A stretch of DNA of 63,189 bases from Cellulomonas hominis (GCF_901521055.1 NZ_CABEGA010000019.1:1-63189); one strand, 5' to 3'. Positions 28,614-42,982 are shown, counted from the stretch's first letter. Numbers and translations are program-made. Notes: generated from the sequence alone by a model not told the origin.

Positions 28614-31600
28614 CTAGGCGGGCACCTCGTCGCGGAGCCGCTGGCTGATCACCGTGGTCACCCCGTCGCCCCGCATCGTGACGCCGTACAGCGCGTCGGC
28701 GATCTCCATCGTCCGCTTCTGGTGCGTGACGACGATGAGCTGGGAGTCCTCCTGCAGCTCGCGGAAGATCTCCAGCAGCCGGCCGAGGTTCGCGTCGTCG
28801 AGCGCGGCCTCGACCTCGTCCATCACGTAGAACGGGCTCGGCCGGGCCTTGAAGATCGACACGAGCAGCGCCACCGCCGTGAGCGAGCGCTCGCCGCCGG
28901 ACAGCAGGGACAGGCGCTTGACCTTCTTGCCGGCGGGCCGCGCCTCGACCTCGATGCCCGTGGTCAGCATGTCGTCCGGGTCGGTCAGCACCAGCCGGCC
29001 CTCGCCGCCCGGGAACAGCCGCGGGAACACCAGGTCGAACTGGGCGGCGGTGTCGCGGTACGCGTCGGCGAACACCTGCTCGACCCGCTCGTCGATCTCC
29101 CGGACGATCTCCAGCAGGTCGGCGCGCGACTTCTTCAGGTCCGCCAGCTGCTCGACGAGGAACCGGTGCCGTTCCTCCAGCGCCGCGAACTCCTCGAGCG
29201 CCAGCGGGTTGACCCGCCCGAGCTGGGACAGCGCGCGCTCCGCCGCCTTCAGCCGCTTCTCCTGCTCGGCGCGGACGTAGGGCACCTCGGCGGGCGGCGC
29301 GTCGGGGTCGTCGCCGCCGCGCGACGGCGGCGTCAGGACCGGCACGGTCCGGTGCGGGCCGTACTCCTCGACCAGGACGGCCGGGTCGATGCCGAGGTCC
29401 TCGACCGCCCGGGCCTGCAGCTGCTCGACGCGGAGCCGCTGCTCGGCGCGGACCACCTCGTCGCGGTGCGCCGCGTCCGTGAGCCGGGCGACCTCCCGCT
29501 GGTGCTCGTCGACGTGGGTCCGCACGGCGGCGAGGGCCGTCTCGCGCTCCGCCCGCGCCGCCTCGGCGGCCTCCCGGGCGTCGGCGGCCTGCGCGAGGGC
29601 CCGCTCGACGGCGCCGAGCGCCTGCGTCGCCCCCAGGGCGACCGCCGTGGCGACGGCCGCGTGCCGGGCGCGGGCGCGCTCCCGCTCCGCGGCCCTCTCG
29701 CGCGCGGCCCGCTCGGTGCGGGCGGCGCGGTCCAGCGACTCCGCGCGGCCGGCGAGCGCCCGGGCCCGCTCCTCGGCCGTGCGCAGCGACAGGCGCGCCT
29801 CCGTCTCGCGGGCGCGCGCCGCCGAGGCGGCCTCCGCGAGGGCGTCGCGTGCGGCGGTGCGCTCCTCGATGGCGGCGTCGTTGTCGGCCGGCTCGGCCTC
29901 GGCCACCGCCAGCCGCTCGGTCAGCCCGGCGAGCTCCGCGGCGCCCTCGGCCAGCGCCTGCTCGGCGGTCGCCAGGGACGCGCGCACCCGGTCGGCCTCG
30001 GCGCGCGCGGCCCGGGCGGTCGCCCCGAGGTGGCCCAGCTGCTCCGCGACGGCCGCGAGCGCGGCGTCGGACTCGTTGAGCCGCTCCAGGGTGTCCTGGT
30101 ACGCCGCACGCGCCGTCGCCTCCGCCTCCCGGGCTCCCACGAGGGCGAACCGGGCCTGCTCGGCGCGGGCGGCCGCGGAACCGGCGCCCTGCCGCGCCTC
30201 GTCCAGGGCGCTCTGCAGGTGCAGCGCGCTCGGCGCGGTCGCGGAGCCACCGGACGCCCGGTGCGCGGCCAGCACGTCGCCGCCGCGGGTCGCGACCACG
30301 AGGTCGGGCCGGGCCCGCACGACGACCCGGGCACCGGCGAGGTCGTCCACCACCACGACGTCCCGCAGCAGCCGGCGCACCGCGGGCAGCACGGCGGGCG
30401 GCGCCTGGACGAGGTCGAGCGCCCACGCGGCACCCTCGGGGGCCGCACCCGGCTGCCCCGCCTCGCCGGTGTCGGCGGTGTCGCCGGTGTCGCCCCCCGC
30501 CGCGACGACCAGGCCCGCGCGCCCCGCGTCCTGCTCCCGCAGGTACCGGATGGCGTCGACCGCGGCCTCGACGGACTCGACCGCGACCGCGTCCGCCGAC
30601 GCGCCGAGCGCTGCGACGATCGCGTCCTCGTCGCCCGGCGCGACCCCGATCAGCGCCGCCAGGGACCCGACCACGCCCGCGAGCCCGTCCGAGGCCAGCA
30701 GGGCCCCGGCGCCGTCCTTGCGGGTCAGGCTCAGCTCGAGCGTCTCGATGCGGGACTCCAGCGCCGCGCGCTCCCGCTCGGCCTCGGTGAGCTGGGCGGC
30801 GAGCTCCTCGACCCGCGCCGTGGCCGTCTCGACCGCCTCCGTCGCGGCCTCGTGCGCCGCGTCGAGGCCCTCCTCGCCCTCCTCGACGCCCGCGACCTGC
30901 GTCTCCAGCGCGGTGAACGCGACCGTCGCCTCGTGCCCGCGCCGCTCCGCCTCGGTCAGCGTGTCCCGGAGCCGCCCGATCTCCGCCTCGGTGGCCTCCA
31001 GCCGGCTCCGCCGCGCCGCGACCTGACCGGCCAGGCGGGCCAGCCCCTCGCGCCGGTCCGCGGCACCGCGCAGCACGGTGGCGAGCGCCTTCTCCGCCGC
31101 CGCCGAGGCGTCCTCCGCCTGCTGGCGCGCCGCCTGGGCGCCCTCCAGCCCCGCGCGCGCGACGTCGACCTCCGCGGCGAGCTCGGCCTCCGCGGCCCGC
31201 ACCCGCTCCGCCTGCCGCTCCAGGTCCGCCGGGTCCTGGCCCCCGGTGCGCTCCGGGGCGGCCGACCCGAGCAGCCGGGCCCGGTCGGCGGCGAGCGACG
31301 CGGTGCCGCGCAGCCGCTCCCGCAGGGCCGACAGCCGGTACCAGACGTCGGACGCCTCCCCCAGGGCCGGCGCCGCCTCGGCGGCCTCCCGCTCCAGGGC
31401 GGCGAGCCGGGCGCGCGCGGAGTCCAGGGCCGCCTCGGCCTCCGCCCGGCGCGCGCGCAGGGCCGTGTCGTCGGCGATCTCCTGCTCCAGCGTCGCCGTG
31501 AGCTGCGCGAGGTCGTCGGCGAGCAGGCGCGCGCGGGCGTCGCGCAGGTCCGCCTGCACGGTCTGCGCCCGGCGGGCGACCTCCGCCTGCCGGCCGAGCG

Positions 31601-32210
31601 GGCCGAGCTGGCGGCGGAGCTCCCCGGTCAGGTCGGTCAGCCGCGTGAGGTTCGCCTGCATCGCGTCGAGCTTGCGGAGCGCCTTCTCCTTGCGCTTGCG
31701 GTGCTTGAGGACGCCCGCGGCCTCCTCGATGAACCCGCGGCGCTCCTCGGGGGTCGCGCGCAGCACCGCGTCGAGCTGCCCCTGCCCGACGATCACGTGC
31801 ATCTCCCGGCCCAGGCCGGAGTCGGAGAGCAGGTCCTGGATGTCGAGCAGCCGGCAGGGCCGGCCGTTGATCGCGTACTCGGAGCCGCCGTTGCGGAACA
31901 GCGTCCGCGAGATCGTGACCTCGGTGTACTCGATGGGGAGGGCGCCGTCGGTGTTGTCGATGGTGAGGGACACCTCGGCGCGCCCCAGCGGCGGGCGCCC
32001 GGACGTGCCGGCGAAGATGACGTCCTCCATCTTGCCGCCGCGCAGGGACTTGGCGCCCTGCTCGCCCATCACCCAGGCGAGCGCGTCGACGACGTTGGAC
32101 TTGCCGGAGCCGTTCGGCCCCACGACGCACGTCACCCCGGGCTCCAGGTTCAGCGTCGTCGCCGAGGCGAACGACTTGAACCCGCGCAGGGTGAGCGTCT
32201 TCAGGTGCAC
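28614..32210 (-). CDS. smc: Chromosome segregation protein SMC
   Basis: Condensin ATPase for chromosome organisation with ScpA and ScpB. At 1198 aa, Walker A is VVGPNGSGKSN near the N-terminus. The signature LLSGGERSLTAVALL and Walker B FYVMDEVEAALDDANL are at the C-terminus. Two long Ala/Glu/Arg-rich coiled coils flank the hinge (about 500-650, GLAGVVGSLAALIGVAPGDE). The hinge carries a Gly/Asp/Thr-rich insert (GDTGDTADTGEAGQPG) not usual in model SMCs. GTG start at 32210. CCACCGG/CCGGTGG at 28581-28611, just after the stop, is a weak terminator candidate. Confidence 0.96.
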   Translation of the reverse strand: MHLKTLTLRGFKSFASATTLNLEPGVTCVVGPNGSGKSNVVDALAWVMGEQGAKSLRGGKMEDVIFAGTSGRPPLGRAEVSLTIDNTDGALPIEYTEVTISRTLFRNGGSEYAINGRPCRLLDIQDLLSDSGLGREMHVIVGQGQLDAVLRATPEERRGFIEEAAGVLKHRKRKEKALRKLDAMQANLTRLTDLTGELRRQLGPLGRQAEVARRAQTVQADLRDARARLLADDLAQLTATLEQEIADDTALRARRAEAEAALDSARARLAALEREAAEAAPALGEASDVWYRLSALRERLRGTASLAADRARLLGSAAPERTGGQDPADLERQAERVRAAEAELAAEVDVARAGLEGAQAARQQAEDASAAAEKALATVLRGAADRREGLARLAGQVAARRSRLEATEAEIGRLRDTLTEAERRGHEATVAFTALETQVAGVEEGEEGLDAAHEAATEAVETATARVEELAAQLTEAERERAALESRIETLELSLTRKDGAGALLASDGLAGVVGSLAALIGVAPGDEDAIVAALGASADAVAVESVEAAVDAIRYLREQDAGRAGLVVAAGGDTGDTADTGEAGQPGAAPEGAAWALDLVQAPPAVLPAVRRLLRDVVVVDDLAGARVVVRARPDLVVATRGGDVLAAHRASGGSATAPSALHLQSALDEARQGAGSAAARAEQARFALVGAREAEATARAAYQDTLERLNESDAALAAVAEQLGHLGATARAARAEADRVRASLATAEQALAEGAAELAGLTERLAVAEAEPADNDAAIEERTAARDALAEAASAARARETEARLSLRTAEERARALAGRAESLDRAARTERAARERAAERERARARHAAVATAVALGATQALGAVERALAQAADAREAAEAARAERETALAAVRTHVDEHQREVARLTDAAHRDEVVRAEQRLRVEQLQARAVEDLGIDPAVLVEEYGPHRTVPVLTPPSRGGDDPDAPPAEVPYVRAEQEKRLKAAERALSQLGRVNPLALEEFAALEERHRFLVEQLADLKKSRADLLEIVREIDERVEQVFADAYRDTAAQFDLVFPRLFPGGEGRLVLTDPDDMLTTGIEVEARPAGKKVKRLSLLSGGERSLTAVALLVSIFKARPSPFYVMDEVEAALDDANLGRLLEIFRELQEDSQLIVVTHQKRTMEIADALYGVTMRGDGVTTVISQRLRDEVPA

Positions 32211-32258
32211 GGGCCGCAGCCTAGTGGGGCCGCGGCCCGTGCCCCGGGAGGTGGAGGG

Positions 32259-32690
32259 TCAGGCCTGGAGCGACGGGAACCAGAGGGCGATCTCGCGCTC
32301 GGCCGACTCCGGGGAGTCCGAGCCGTGCACGAGGTTCTGGGTGACCTTCAGGCCCCAGTCGCGGCCCAGGTCGCCGCGGATGGTGCCCGGGGCGGCGGTG
32401 GTCGGCTCCGTGGCGCCGGCCAGGGAGCGGAAGCCCTCGATGACGCGGTGCCCCTCGGCGACCACGGCGAGCACCGGGCCGGACTTCATGAAGTCGACCA
32501 GGGGCTGGAAGAACGGCTTGCCCTCGTGCTCGGCGTAGTGCTGCTGCAGCAGGGCGTCGTCGGCGGTGCGGAGCTCGACGGCCACCAGGGTGTAGCCCTT
32601 GGCCTCGATGCGGCGGAGGACCTCTCCCGACAGTCCGCGGCTGACGCCGTCGGGCTTGACCAGGACGAGGGTGCGCTGGATGTCGCTCAT
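32259..32690 (-). CDS. ndk: Nucleoside diphosphate kinase
   Basis: Transfers the gamma phosphate of ATP to other NDPs. At 143 aa it shows RTLVLVKPDGVSRGLSGEVL near the N-terminus and the active-site His in NLVHGSDSPESAEREI. The ATG at 32690 gives the standard N-terminus. It lies between DUF4233 and smc; folC-DUF4233-ndk is the common order, here interrupted between folC and DUF4233. Confidence 0.96.
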   Translation of the reverse strand: MSDIQRTLVLVKPDGVSRGLSGEVLRRIEAKGYTLVAVELRTADDALLQQHYAEHEGKPFFQPLVDFMKSGPVLAVVAEGHRVIEGFRSLAGATEPTTAAPGTIRGDLGRDWGLKVTQNLVHGSDSPESAEREIALWFPSLQA

Positions 32691-32701
32691 ACCGACGAAC
32701 C

Positions 32702-33169
32702 CTAACCGGCAGCGCCGGGGGCCGCGGGCGGTTCCGCCGCCGGCGGCAGGCCGCCCTGCGGGGTCTGGTCGGGGTGCGCCGCGTCGAACTCCGCCCGCTC
32801 CCGGTCGATCCGCGCGCCCAGCCGCAGCGACACGAACCAGAGCACCGCGAACAGCAGGCCCAGCACGTACATCAGCGGGATCACGACCCCGCACGCGATG
32901 ACGAGCAGCTGCGCGACGGAGCCCGCGACGTAGCCCCCCGGGGCCGTGACCAGGCGCGACAGGACCACCAGCACCAGGAACATGATCCCGGCGACGATCC
33001 ACAGCCGCGGGCCCGCGGCCGCCCTCCCCTCGGGGTCGGCGGCCGCGAGCCCGTGCGCCGTCAGCGCCGCGAACAGCACCAGCACGCCCTCGAGGACCAG
33101 GATCATCGAGGTGAACTGCGGCTTGGCGGGGCGCTTCGGGCGCGGCGGACGGGACGCGTGCATGCTCAC
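32702..33169 (-). CDS. DUF4233 membrane protein
   Basis: A 155-aa protein with about four transmembrane helices (roughly residues 20-43, 56-74, 80-96 and 98-115) and a Pro/Ala-rich C-terminus. It matches the DUF4233 family, usually encoded between folC and ndk; the function is unknown. GTG start at 33169, only 9 bp after the MFS gene stop. ndk follows after 11 bp. Confidence 0.85.
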   Translation of the reverse strand: MSMHASRPPRPKRPAKPQFTSMILVLEGVLVLFAALTAHGLAAADPEGRAAAGPRLWIVAGIMFLVLVVLSRLVTAPGGYVAGSVAQLLVIACGVVIPLMYVLGLLFAVLWFVSLRLGARIDRERAEFDAAHPDQTPQGGLPPAAEPPAAPGAAG

Positions 33170-33178
33170 GCGCGCAGG

Positions 33179-35622
<2,444 letters not shown>

Positions 35623-35631
35623 TCTTGCACG

Positions 35632-35641
35632 CCCTGCAGGG
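35632..35641. promoter_or_regulatory. Palindrome upstream of tetR-type gene
   Basis: CCCTGCAGGG is a perfect 10-bp palindrome immediately upstream of the TetR start. The related word TGCACG occurs on the start side at 35609-35614 and 35626-35631. It is short, so its operator status is only a guess. Confidence 0.3.
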
Positions 35642-35686
35642 TTGTGTCAGGCACCCGTCGGTGCGGCGGCCGTCACACGGCGCGAC

Positions 35687-36406
35687 TCACACCTCGCCGA
35701 AGCCCTCCTCGACGGCGCCGACGAACGCGTCGACCGCCACGCGCGCCTGCGGCCCGGACGCCGAGACCTCCAGCGTGCGGCCCTGCGTCGCGCCGAGCTG
35801 CATGAGCTCCAGCACGCTCGCGCCGTTCACGCCGTCCACCTGCACCGCCGCGTCGAACCCGGCCATCATCCGCGCGAGCACCGCCGCCGGCCGGGCGTGC
35901 AGCCCGAGCGGGTTGCGCACCAGGACGTGCGCGGTGATGACCCCCGTGCGGTCGCCCTGGTGCGGCACGCCCTCGACCGCCGGCTCCACCTCACCCGCGC
36001 CGACCGCGTGCGGGAACCCCGCGCCCGCGGCGACCGCCGCCCCGAGCACCTCGCCGACGGGCGCGCCGCCGGCGGCGGTCACCCCCGCGGCGACCGCCGC
36101 CTCGACGAACGGCGCGTCCGCGAGGTGCACCCGCGCGGCGACGTCCTCGTCGAGCAGGTCGAGCACCGACTCGGTGGTGAGGACCGCCGACCCCAGGTCC
36201 GTCAGCACCACCGCGGACCGGCCGTCGGCGGTGGCCTCGGTCAGCGCCTGCTCGACCAGGTCGAAGCTCGTGCCGAGACCGCCCGCGCCGTCGCCGCCGG
36301 CGGTGAGGATCAGCACCTCCGGCGCCATCTGCGCGGCGAGCTCGCGGGCGCCCTCGGCCAGCGTCGCCGAGTGCGACACCAGCACGAGGGAGACCGGCGC
36401 CGTCAC
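35687..36406 (-). CDS. dhaM: Dihydroxyacetone kinase phosphoryl-donor subunit DhaM (EIIA-HPr)
   Basis: PTS-type protein that rephosphorylates ADP bound to DhaL. At 239 aa, the N-terminal EIIA-mannose-like domain has the expected active His12 in LVSHSATLAEG. The C-terminal HPr domain (about 153-239) has His170 in NPLGLHARPAA. Unlike the E. coli form it lacks an EI domain, so a separate EI must supply phosphate. The GTG at 36406 overlaps the dhaL stop (GTGA). It is the last gene of dhaK-dhaL-dhaM. Confidence 0.9.
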   Translation of the reverse strand: MTAPVSLVLVSHSATLAEGARELAAQMAPEVLILTAGGDGAGGLGTSFDLVEQALTEATADGRSAVVLTDLGSAVLTTESVLDLLDEDVAARVHLADAPFVEAAVAAGVTAAGGAPVGEVLGAAVAAGAGFPHAVGAGEVEPAVEGVPHQGDRTGVITAHVLVRNPLGLHARPAAVLARMMAGFDAAVQVDGVNGASVLELMQLGATQGRTLEVSASGPQARVAVDAFVGAVEEGFGEV

Positions 36407-37053
36407 GCCGTCGCCTCCGCCGCCGTGCCCGCCGCCGCCTCGAGGACGAGCGCGGTCGACGTGGCGCCCGGGTCCTGGTGCCCCACCGACCGCTCGCCCA
36501 GGTAGGACGCACGGCCCTTGGTGGCGGTCAGCGGGATCGTCGCCTCGGCCCCCGCGCGCGCCGCCTCCGCCGCTGCGGCCAGCACCGCCGCCGGGGACGC
36601 GCCCGCGTCGGCCGCCGCCACCGCGGCCTCGACCGCGGGCGACCACGCGTCGACCATCGTCTTCTCCCCGGTCGTGGCCTTGCCGCGCACGACGATGCCC
36701 TCCAGCCCGGCCTCGAGCATGGCGACCACCGCCCCGCTGTCGAGCTCCGGCAGGCCGGTGACCTTGGCGGCGCGCAGGTACGCCGTCCCGTACAGGGGGC
36801 CGGCGGCGCCGCCCACGGTGGACATCAGCGTGGTCGCGACGAGCTTGAGGACGGAGCCGACGTCACCGGGCGGGGCGTCCTGCGCGTCGAGCTTGGCCAC
36901 CACCGCGGTGAACCCCCGGTGGAGGTTCTCGCCGTGGTCGCCGTCGCCGATCTGCCGGTCGAGCTCGATCAGCTCCTCGCGGTGCTCCGCCACGACCTGC
37001 GCGGTCCGGCGCACCCAGGCCTCCGCCCACGCCGCACCCAGGGTCTCCGTCAT
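36403..37053 (-). CDS. dhaL: Dihydroxyacetone kinase subunit DhaL
   Basis: ADP-binding subunit that passes phosphate from DhaM to dihydroxyacetone on DhaK. At 216 aa, the Mg-ADP Asp cluster is in LDRQIGDGDHGENLHRG, with TVGGAAGPLYGTAYLRAA and ATKGRASYLGERSVGHQDPG (nucleotide-site) motifs. The ATG at 37053 is 60 bp after dhaK. It overlaps dhaM by 4 nt. Confidence 0.95.
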   Translation of the reverse strand: MTETLGAAWAEAWVRRTAQVVAEHREELIELDRQIGDGDHGENLHRGFTAVVAKLDAQDAPPGDVGSVLKLVATTLMSTVGGAAGPLYGTAYLRAAKVTGLPELDSGAVVAMLEAGLEGIVVRGKATTGEKTMVDAWSPAVEAAVAAADAGASPAAVLAAAAEAARAGAEATIPLTATKGRASYLGERSVGHQDPGATSTALVLEAAAGTAAEATA

Positions 37054-37113
37054 CCTGCGTTCCCACCTCCGCCGTCGAGCCGACGGCCACGTCGCCGGAG
37101 GGCGGCGGGCCGG

Positions 37114-38109
<996 letters not shown>

Positions 38110-38203
38110 GTCGGGGTTCCTCTCACGGCGGCCGGCCGCGGCACCGTCGCCGCTGCAGTCCTCACACTCGCCGCGCAGGTGGCGCGCGTCAAGGGGCGAA
38201 CGT

Positions 38204-38236
38204 GCGGCGGGGGTGCACGTCCGTGCACCCCGCCGC
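38204..38236 (-). terminator. Hairpin terminator after folC
   Basis: A 9-bp core stem GGGGTGCAC/GTGCACCCC (38210-38218 with 38223-38231) and a 4-nt loop extend to 38204-38236 with one bulge. It starts 24 bp after the folC stop and separates ileS-folC from the dha operon. The rest of 38110-38259 shows no gene. Confidence 0.8.
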
Positions 38237-38259
38237 CCGCGCCTCGCCGCGACCGGCCG

Positions 38260-39663
38260 TCAGCCGCGGCCCAGGTAGACCCGCGCCTCGGCCACGAGCA
38301 CGACGGAGCCGGTGACCAGCACGGCCGCGCCGCGCTCCACCTCCGCCTCGGCCAGGTCGGCCGCGAGCGTCACGGCGTCGTCCAGCCGCTCCCGCACGTG
38401 CACCCGGTCCTCGCCGAACACGTCGACCGCGATCTCCGCGAGGTCCTCGACGTCCATCGCCCGCGGGCTCGAGGCCCGGGTGACGACGATCTCGTCCAGC
38501 GCCGGCTCCAGCACCGCGAGGATGTTCTCGGGGTCCTTGTCCGCCATCACGCCGACGACGCCCACCACCCGCTGGAAGTGGAACGCCTCCTCGACCGCGG
38601 CGACCAGCGCCTCCGCGCCCGCGGGGTTGTGCGCGGCGTCGACCAGCACCGTCGGGCTGGACCGGACCAGCTCCAGGCGGCCGGGCGACTCCGCGTCGGC
38701 GAACGCCACCTCGACGATGCCGCCCTCGAGCGCCCCGCCGCCGGCCATGAGCGCCTCCGTGGCCGCGAGCGCCGCCAGGGCGTTGTGCGCCTGGTGCTCC
38801 CCGTGCAGCGGCAGGAAGATCTCCGTGTAGGTCCCACCGGTGCCGCGCAGCGTCAGCAGCTGCCCGCCCACGGCGACCTGCCGCTCCACCACGTCGATGT
38901 CGACGCCCTCGCGGACCACGCGGGCCCCGCGCTCGGCGGCGGCGTGCAGGATCACGCCCTCGGCGTCCTCCTGCTGCTGGGACAGGACCAGCGTCGCGCC
39001 GTCCTTGATGATCCCCGACTTCTCGCCGGCGATCTCCACCAGGGTGTGCCCGAGCCAGCGCTCGTGGTCGTACGCGACCGGGGTGATCACCGCGACGTCG
39101 CCGTCGGCCACGTTGGTGGCGTCCCAGCGCCCGCCCATGCCGACCTCGATCACCGCGACGTCCACCGGGGCGTCCGCGAACGCCGCGAACGCCATGACCG
39201 TGAACACCTCGAAGAAGCTGAGGCGCGGCCGGTCGGCGGCCTGCTCCTGGACGTCGACCATGTGCACGTACGGGGCAACGTCCTGCCAGACCTCGACGAA
39301 CCGCTCGTCGGAGATCGGCTCCCCGTCGATCGCGATGCGCTCGGTGACCCGCGTGAGGTGCGGGCTGGTGAACCGGCCCGTGCGCAGGCCGTGCTCGCGC
39401 ACCAGCCGCTCGATCATCCGGGCGGTGGACGTCTTGCCGTTGGTCCCGGTGACGTGCACGACGCGGTACGCCTTCTGCGGGTCGCCCAGCAGCTCGCACA
39501 CCGCCCGGACGCGGTCCAGCGTCGGGTCGATGTCGTGCTCCGGCGCCCGCTCGAGGATGCCCGCGTAGACCTCGTCGGCCGCGCGACGGGCGGCCTGGGC
39601 GGCCTCGTCCTTCAGGTGGTCGGCCCCGCCGCGGCCCTTCGACGGGCCCTTCTGCGGGCTCAC
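38260..39663 (-). CDS. folC: Bifunctional folylpolyglutamate/dihydrofolate synthase
   Basis: Adds glutamates to folates and, in many bacteria, makes dihydrofolate. At 467 aa the Mur-ligase-like ATP site is [17 protein letters not shown], with [14 protein letters not shown] and [14 protein letters not shown] following. The C-terminal domain has [15 protein letters not shown]. The GTG at 39663 overlaps the ileS stop by 4 nt, so it is coupled to ileS and under the same T-box leader. Confidence 0.94.
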   Translation of the reverse strand: MSPQKGPSKGRGGADHLKDEAAQAARRAADEVYAGILERAPEHDIDPTLDRVRAVCELLGDPQKAYRVVHVTGTNGKTSTARMIERLVREHGLRTGRFTSPHLTRVTERIAIDGEPISDERFVEVWQDVAPYVHMVDVQEQAADRPRLSFFEVFTVMAFAAFADAPVDVAVIEVGMGGRWDATNVADGDVAVITPVAYDHERWLGHTLVEIAGEKSGIIKDGATLVLSQQQEDAEGVILHAAAERGARVVREGVDIDVVERQVAVGGQLLTLRGTGGTYTEIFLPLHGEHQAHNALAALAATEALMAGGGALEGGIVEVAFADAESPGRLELVRSSPTVLVDAAHNPAGAEALVAAVEEAFHFQRVVGVVGVMADKDPENILAVLEPALDEIVVTRASSPRAMDVEDLAEIAVDVFGEDRVHVRERLDDAVTLAADLAEAEVERGAAVLVTGSVVLVAEARVYLGRG

Positions 39664-42600
39664 GCCTGCACCCGCTCGACCGCGACGGCCAGCTCGGCGG
39701 CCGGCTCGACGACCACGTCGGTGGCGAGCGTCTCCGTGGCGATGAAGTCCTGGTGCGTGCGGACCGCCTCCTCGTGCTCGGCCGGCACCCCGAGGGTCAG
39801 CCGGATCCGGTCGCTGACGGCCAGGTCGGCCGCCTTGCGCGCGTCCTGCACGGCGCGGACGACGTCGCGGGCGTAGCCCTCGGCGCGCAGCGCGTCGTCC
39901 AGGGCCAGGTCGAGCACGACGAACCCGCCCGACGGCAGGACGCCCGCGGCGAGCGCCGGGCCCTCGCCGTCACCGGACGCCACGTCGACCGTGGTGCTCA
40001 GCTCGTACTCCGTCTCGAGCATCGGCACGTCCCCCTCGTCGGTGCGGACCACCACGGCGCCGTCGGTGCCGACGCCCCAGTCCCCCGCCTTCGCGGCGCG
40101 GATCACGGCCTGGACCCCCCGGCCCAGGCGCGGGCCGGCGGCGCGGGCGTTCACCGCGAGGGTGCGGCGCACCGCGACGCCGCCCGCGGCGGCCTCCTCG
40201 ACGGTGGACAGCGCCACGTGCTTGACGTTCAGCTCCGCGGCGAGCAGGTCCGTGAACGGCGCCAGCGCCTCCGGGGTCGCCGTCGCCACGCGGAGCTCGC
40301 GCAGCGGCTGGCGGACGCGCAGGCCGTTCGCCTTGCGCAGCGCCAGGGCGGCGGACACCGCCTCGCGGACGCCGTCGACCGCCGCGACCAGGTCGTCGTC
40401 GGCGGGCAGCGCCAGGCTGTCCGCGCTGTCCGCGGACGCGAGGTCCGGCCAGTCGGACAGGTGCACCGACCGCTCGCCGGTCAGGCCGCGCCAGACCTCC
40501 TCGGACAGCAGCGGCGCGAGGGGCGCCATCACCCGGGTCAGGGTCTCCAGCGCGGTCCACAGCGTGTCGAACGCCGCCTGGTCCTCCGCCCAGAACCGGT
40601 CCCGCTGCGTGCGGACGTACCAGTTGGTCAGCAGGTCCAGGTGCACGCGGACGGTCTCGCAGGCGCCCGGGACGTCGTACGCGTCGAGCTGGGCGGTGAC
40701 CTGCTCGACGAGGTTCCGGGTGCGGGCCAGGACGTACCGGTCCATGGTGCTCAGCGGGGTCCGGGGCGTCACCCGGCGCGCGGTCAGGCCCTCGCCGCCG
40801 TTCGCCGCGTTGGCGTACAGCGCGAAGAAGTACCAGGTGCTCCACAGGGGCAGCAGCACCTGGCGGACCTCGGAGCGGATGCCCTCCTCGGTGACCACCA
40901 GGTTCCCGCCGCGCAGGATCGGCGACGCCATGAGGAACCAGCGCATCGCGTCCGAGCCGTCCCGGTCGAACACCTCGTTGACGTCCGGGTAGTTGCGCAG
41001 CGACTTGCTCATCTTGCGGCCGTCGGAGCCCAGCACGATGCCGTGCGAGACGCTCGTCCGGAACGCGGGGCGGTCGAACAGCGCCGTGGCCAGCACGTGC
41101 AGCAGGTAGAACCAGCCGCGGGTCTGGCCGATGTACTCGGTGATGAAGTCGCCCGGGTAGTGGTGCTCGAACCAGTCGGCGTTCTCGAACGGGTAGTGCA
41201 CCTGGGCGTACGGCATCGACCCGGAGTCGAACCACACGTCCAGCACGTCCGGGATGCGGCGCATCGTGCTCGCGCCCGTCGGGTCGTCCGGGTTCGGGCG
41301 GGTCAGCTCGTCGATGAACGGGCGGTGCAGGTCCGGCTCGCCGGCGTCGTTCAGCGGCAGCCGGCCGAAGTCGGCCTCCAGCTCGGCGAACGAGCCGTAC
41401 ACGTCGATCCGCGGGTACGCCGGGTCGTCGCTCACCCACACCGGGATCGGCGTGCCCCAGTACCGGTTGCGGGAGACGGACCAGTCGCGGGCGTTCGCCA
41501 GCCAGTTGCCGAACTGCCCGTCCTTGATGTGCTCGGGGACCCAGGAGATGTCCTGGTTGAGCTCGACCATCCGGTCCCGGAACGCCGTGACCTTCACGAA
41601 CCAGGACGACACGGCCTTGTAGATGAGCGGCTTCCGGCAGCGCCAGCAGTGCGGGTAGGAGTGCACGTACGAGGCCTGGCGCAGCAGCCGGCCGTCCGCG
41701 CGCAGCCGCTGCGTGATCGGCTTGTTCGCCTCGAACACCTGCTGGCCCTGGAAGTCGGGCACCAGGCTCGTGAACTTCCCGCCCTCGTCCACGCTCAGCA
41801 CCGTCGGGATGCCGACGGCCTCGCAGGTCTCCTGGTCGACCTCGCCGTAGGCGGGCGCCTGGTGGACGACGCCGGTGCCGTCCTCGGTGGTGACGTAGTC
41901 GGCGAGCAGGATCTGGAAGCCGTGCTCGGCCATGCCCGGCTGGTCGGCCAGGTAGTCGAAGAGCCGCTCGTACCGCACGCCCGCCAGGTCCGCGCCGCGC
42001 ACCTCACGGGTCACGGCCGCCAGCGCGTCCTCCGCGGAGTCGTAGCCCAGGTCCTTGGCGTAGCCCTTCACCAGCTCCCGGGCGAGCAGGAACTGCGCGG
42101 CCGTCGCCGAGGTGCCGTTCGGGCCGGCAGGGACCACCGCGTAGGTGACGTCGGGGCCGACCGCGAGCGCCGAGTTGGTCGGCAGGGTCCACGGCGTCGT
42201 CGTCCAGGCGAGGGCGGCCACGCCGTCGAGGCCGAGCTCGGCCGTGCGCTCGCCGGTCAGCGGGAACGTGACGGTGACGGTCTGGTCCTGGACGTCCTTG
42301 TAGACGTCGTCGTCCATGCGCAGCTCGTGGTTCGACAGCGGGGTCTGGTCGTTCCAGCAGTACGGCAGCACGCGGTAGCCCTCGTACGCCCAGCCCTTGT
42401 CGTACAGCCGCTTGAACGCCCAGATGACCGACTCCATGAACGTCGGGTCGAGCGTCTTGTAGTCGTGGTCGAAGTCCACCCACCGGGCCTGGCGGGTGAC
42501 GTACACGCGCCACTCGTCGGTGTAGCGCAGCACCGAGGTCCGGCAGGCGTCGTTGAACGCCTTGATGCCCATCTGCTCGATCTGCGACTTGTCGGTGATG

Positions 42601-42974
42601 CCCAGGATCCGCTCCGCCTCGAGCTCCGCCGGCAGGCCGTGCGTGTCCCAGCCGAACCGGCGCTCGACGCGGCGGCCGCGCTGCGTCTGGTAGCGGCCGA
42701 CGATGTCCTTCGCGTACCCGGTCAGCAGGTGCCCGTAGTGCGGCAGGCCGTTGGCGAACGGCGGGCCGTCGTAGAACACGAACTCGTTCGCGCCGTCCTC
42801 GCCGGCGTCGCGGGCGTCGATGGACGCCTGGAACGTGCCGTCCGCGTCCCAGTACGCCAGGACGTCCTTCTCCAGGGCGGGCAGGTCCGGGGACGCGGGC
42901 AGGCCGAACGACGATCCCGGGGCCGGGGGCGCGGCGTGCTTGCCGGTGGGGGTGCGGTGCAGCGGATAGGCCAT
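39660..42974 (-). CDS. ileS: Isoleucyl-tRNA synthetase
   Basis: Charges tRNA-Ile and edits valine. At 1104 aa it is the long, eukaryote-like type common in actinobacteria. The HIGH-type motif is GLPHYGH and the KMSKS motif is [10 protein letters not shown]. The editing-domain region and [12 protein letters not shown] are seen in the first half, and a C-terminal anticodon-binding part follows. The ATG at 42974 has GGAG twelve bases upstream within the T-box leader. It is first gene of ileS-folC. Confidence 0.97.
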   Translation of the reverse strand: MAYPLHRTPTGKHAAPPAPGSSFGLPASPDLPALEKDVLAYWDADGTFQASIDARDAGEDGANEFVFYDGPPFANGLPHYGHLLTGYAKDIVGRYQTQRGRRVERRFGWDTHGLPAELEAERILGITDKSQIEQMGIKAFNDACRTSVLRYTDEWRVYVTRQARWVDFDHDYKTLDPTFMESVIWAFKRLYDKGWAYEGYRVLPYCWNDQTPLSNHELRMDDDVYKDVQDQTVTVTFPLTGERTAELGLDGVAALAWTTTPWTLPTNSALAVGPDVTYAVVPAGPNGTSATAAQFLLARELVKGYAKDLGYDSAEDALAAVTREVRGADLAGVRYERLFDYLADQPGMAEHGFQILLADYVTTEDGTGVVHQAPAYGEVDQETCEAVGIPTVLSVDEGGKFTSLVPDFQGQQVFEANKPITQRLRADGRLLRQASYVHSYPHCWRCRKPLIYKAVSSWFVKVTAFRDRMVELNQDISWVPEHIKDGQFGNWLANARDWSVSRNRYWGTPIPVWVSDDPAYPRIDVYGSFAELEADFGRLPLNDAGEPDLHRPFIDELTRPNPDDPTGASTMRRIPDVLDVWFDSGSMPYAQVHYPFENADWFEHHYPGDFITEYIGQTRGWFYLLHVLATALFDRPAFRTSVSHGIVLGSDGRKMSKSLRNYPDVNEVFDRDGSDAMRWFLMASPILRGGNLVVTEEGIRSEVRQVLLPLWSTWYFFALYANAANGGEGLTARRVTPRTPLSTMDRYVLARTRNLVEQVTAQLDAYDVPGACETVRVHLDLLTNWYVRTQRDRFWAEDQAAFDTLWTALETLTRVMAPLAPLLSEEVWRGLTGERSVHLSDWPDLASADSADSLALPADDDLVAAVDGVREAVSAALALRKANGLRVRQPLRELRVATATPEALAPFTDLLAAELNVKHVALSTVEEAAAGGVAVRRTLAVNARAAGPRLGRGVQAVIRAAKAGDWGVGTDGAVVVRTDEGDVPMLETEYELSTTVDVASGDGEGPALAAGVLPSGGFVVLDLALDDALRAEGYARDVVRAVQDARKAADLAVSDRIRLTLGVPAEHEEAVRTHQDFIATETLATDVVVEPAAELAVAVERVQA

Positions 42975-42982
42975 GGCGGGCT

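Noticed and set aside
28494..32705. Very long open frame on the plus strand opposite smc
   Set aside because: High GC leaves few stop codons on the opposite strand. The translation is low-complexity Arg/Gly/Ala and smc on the other strand has full family motifs.
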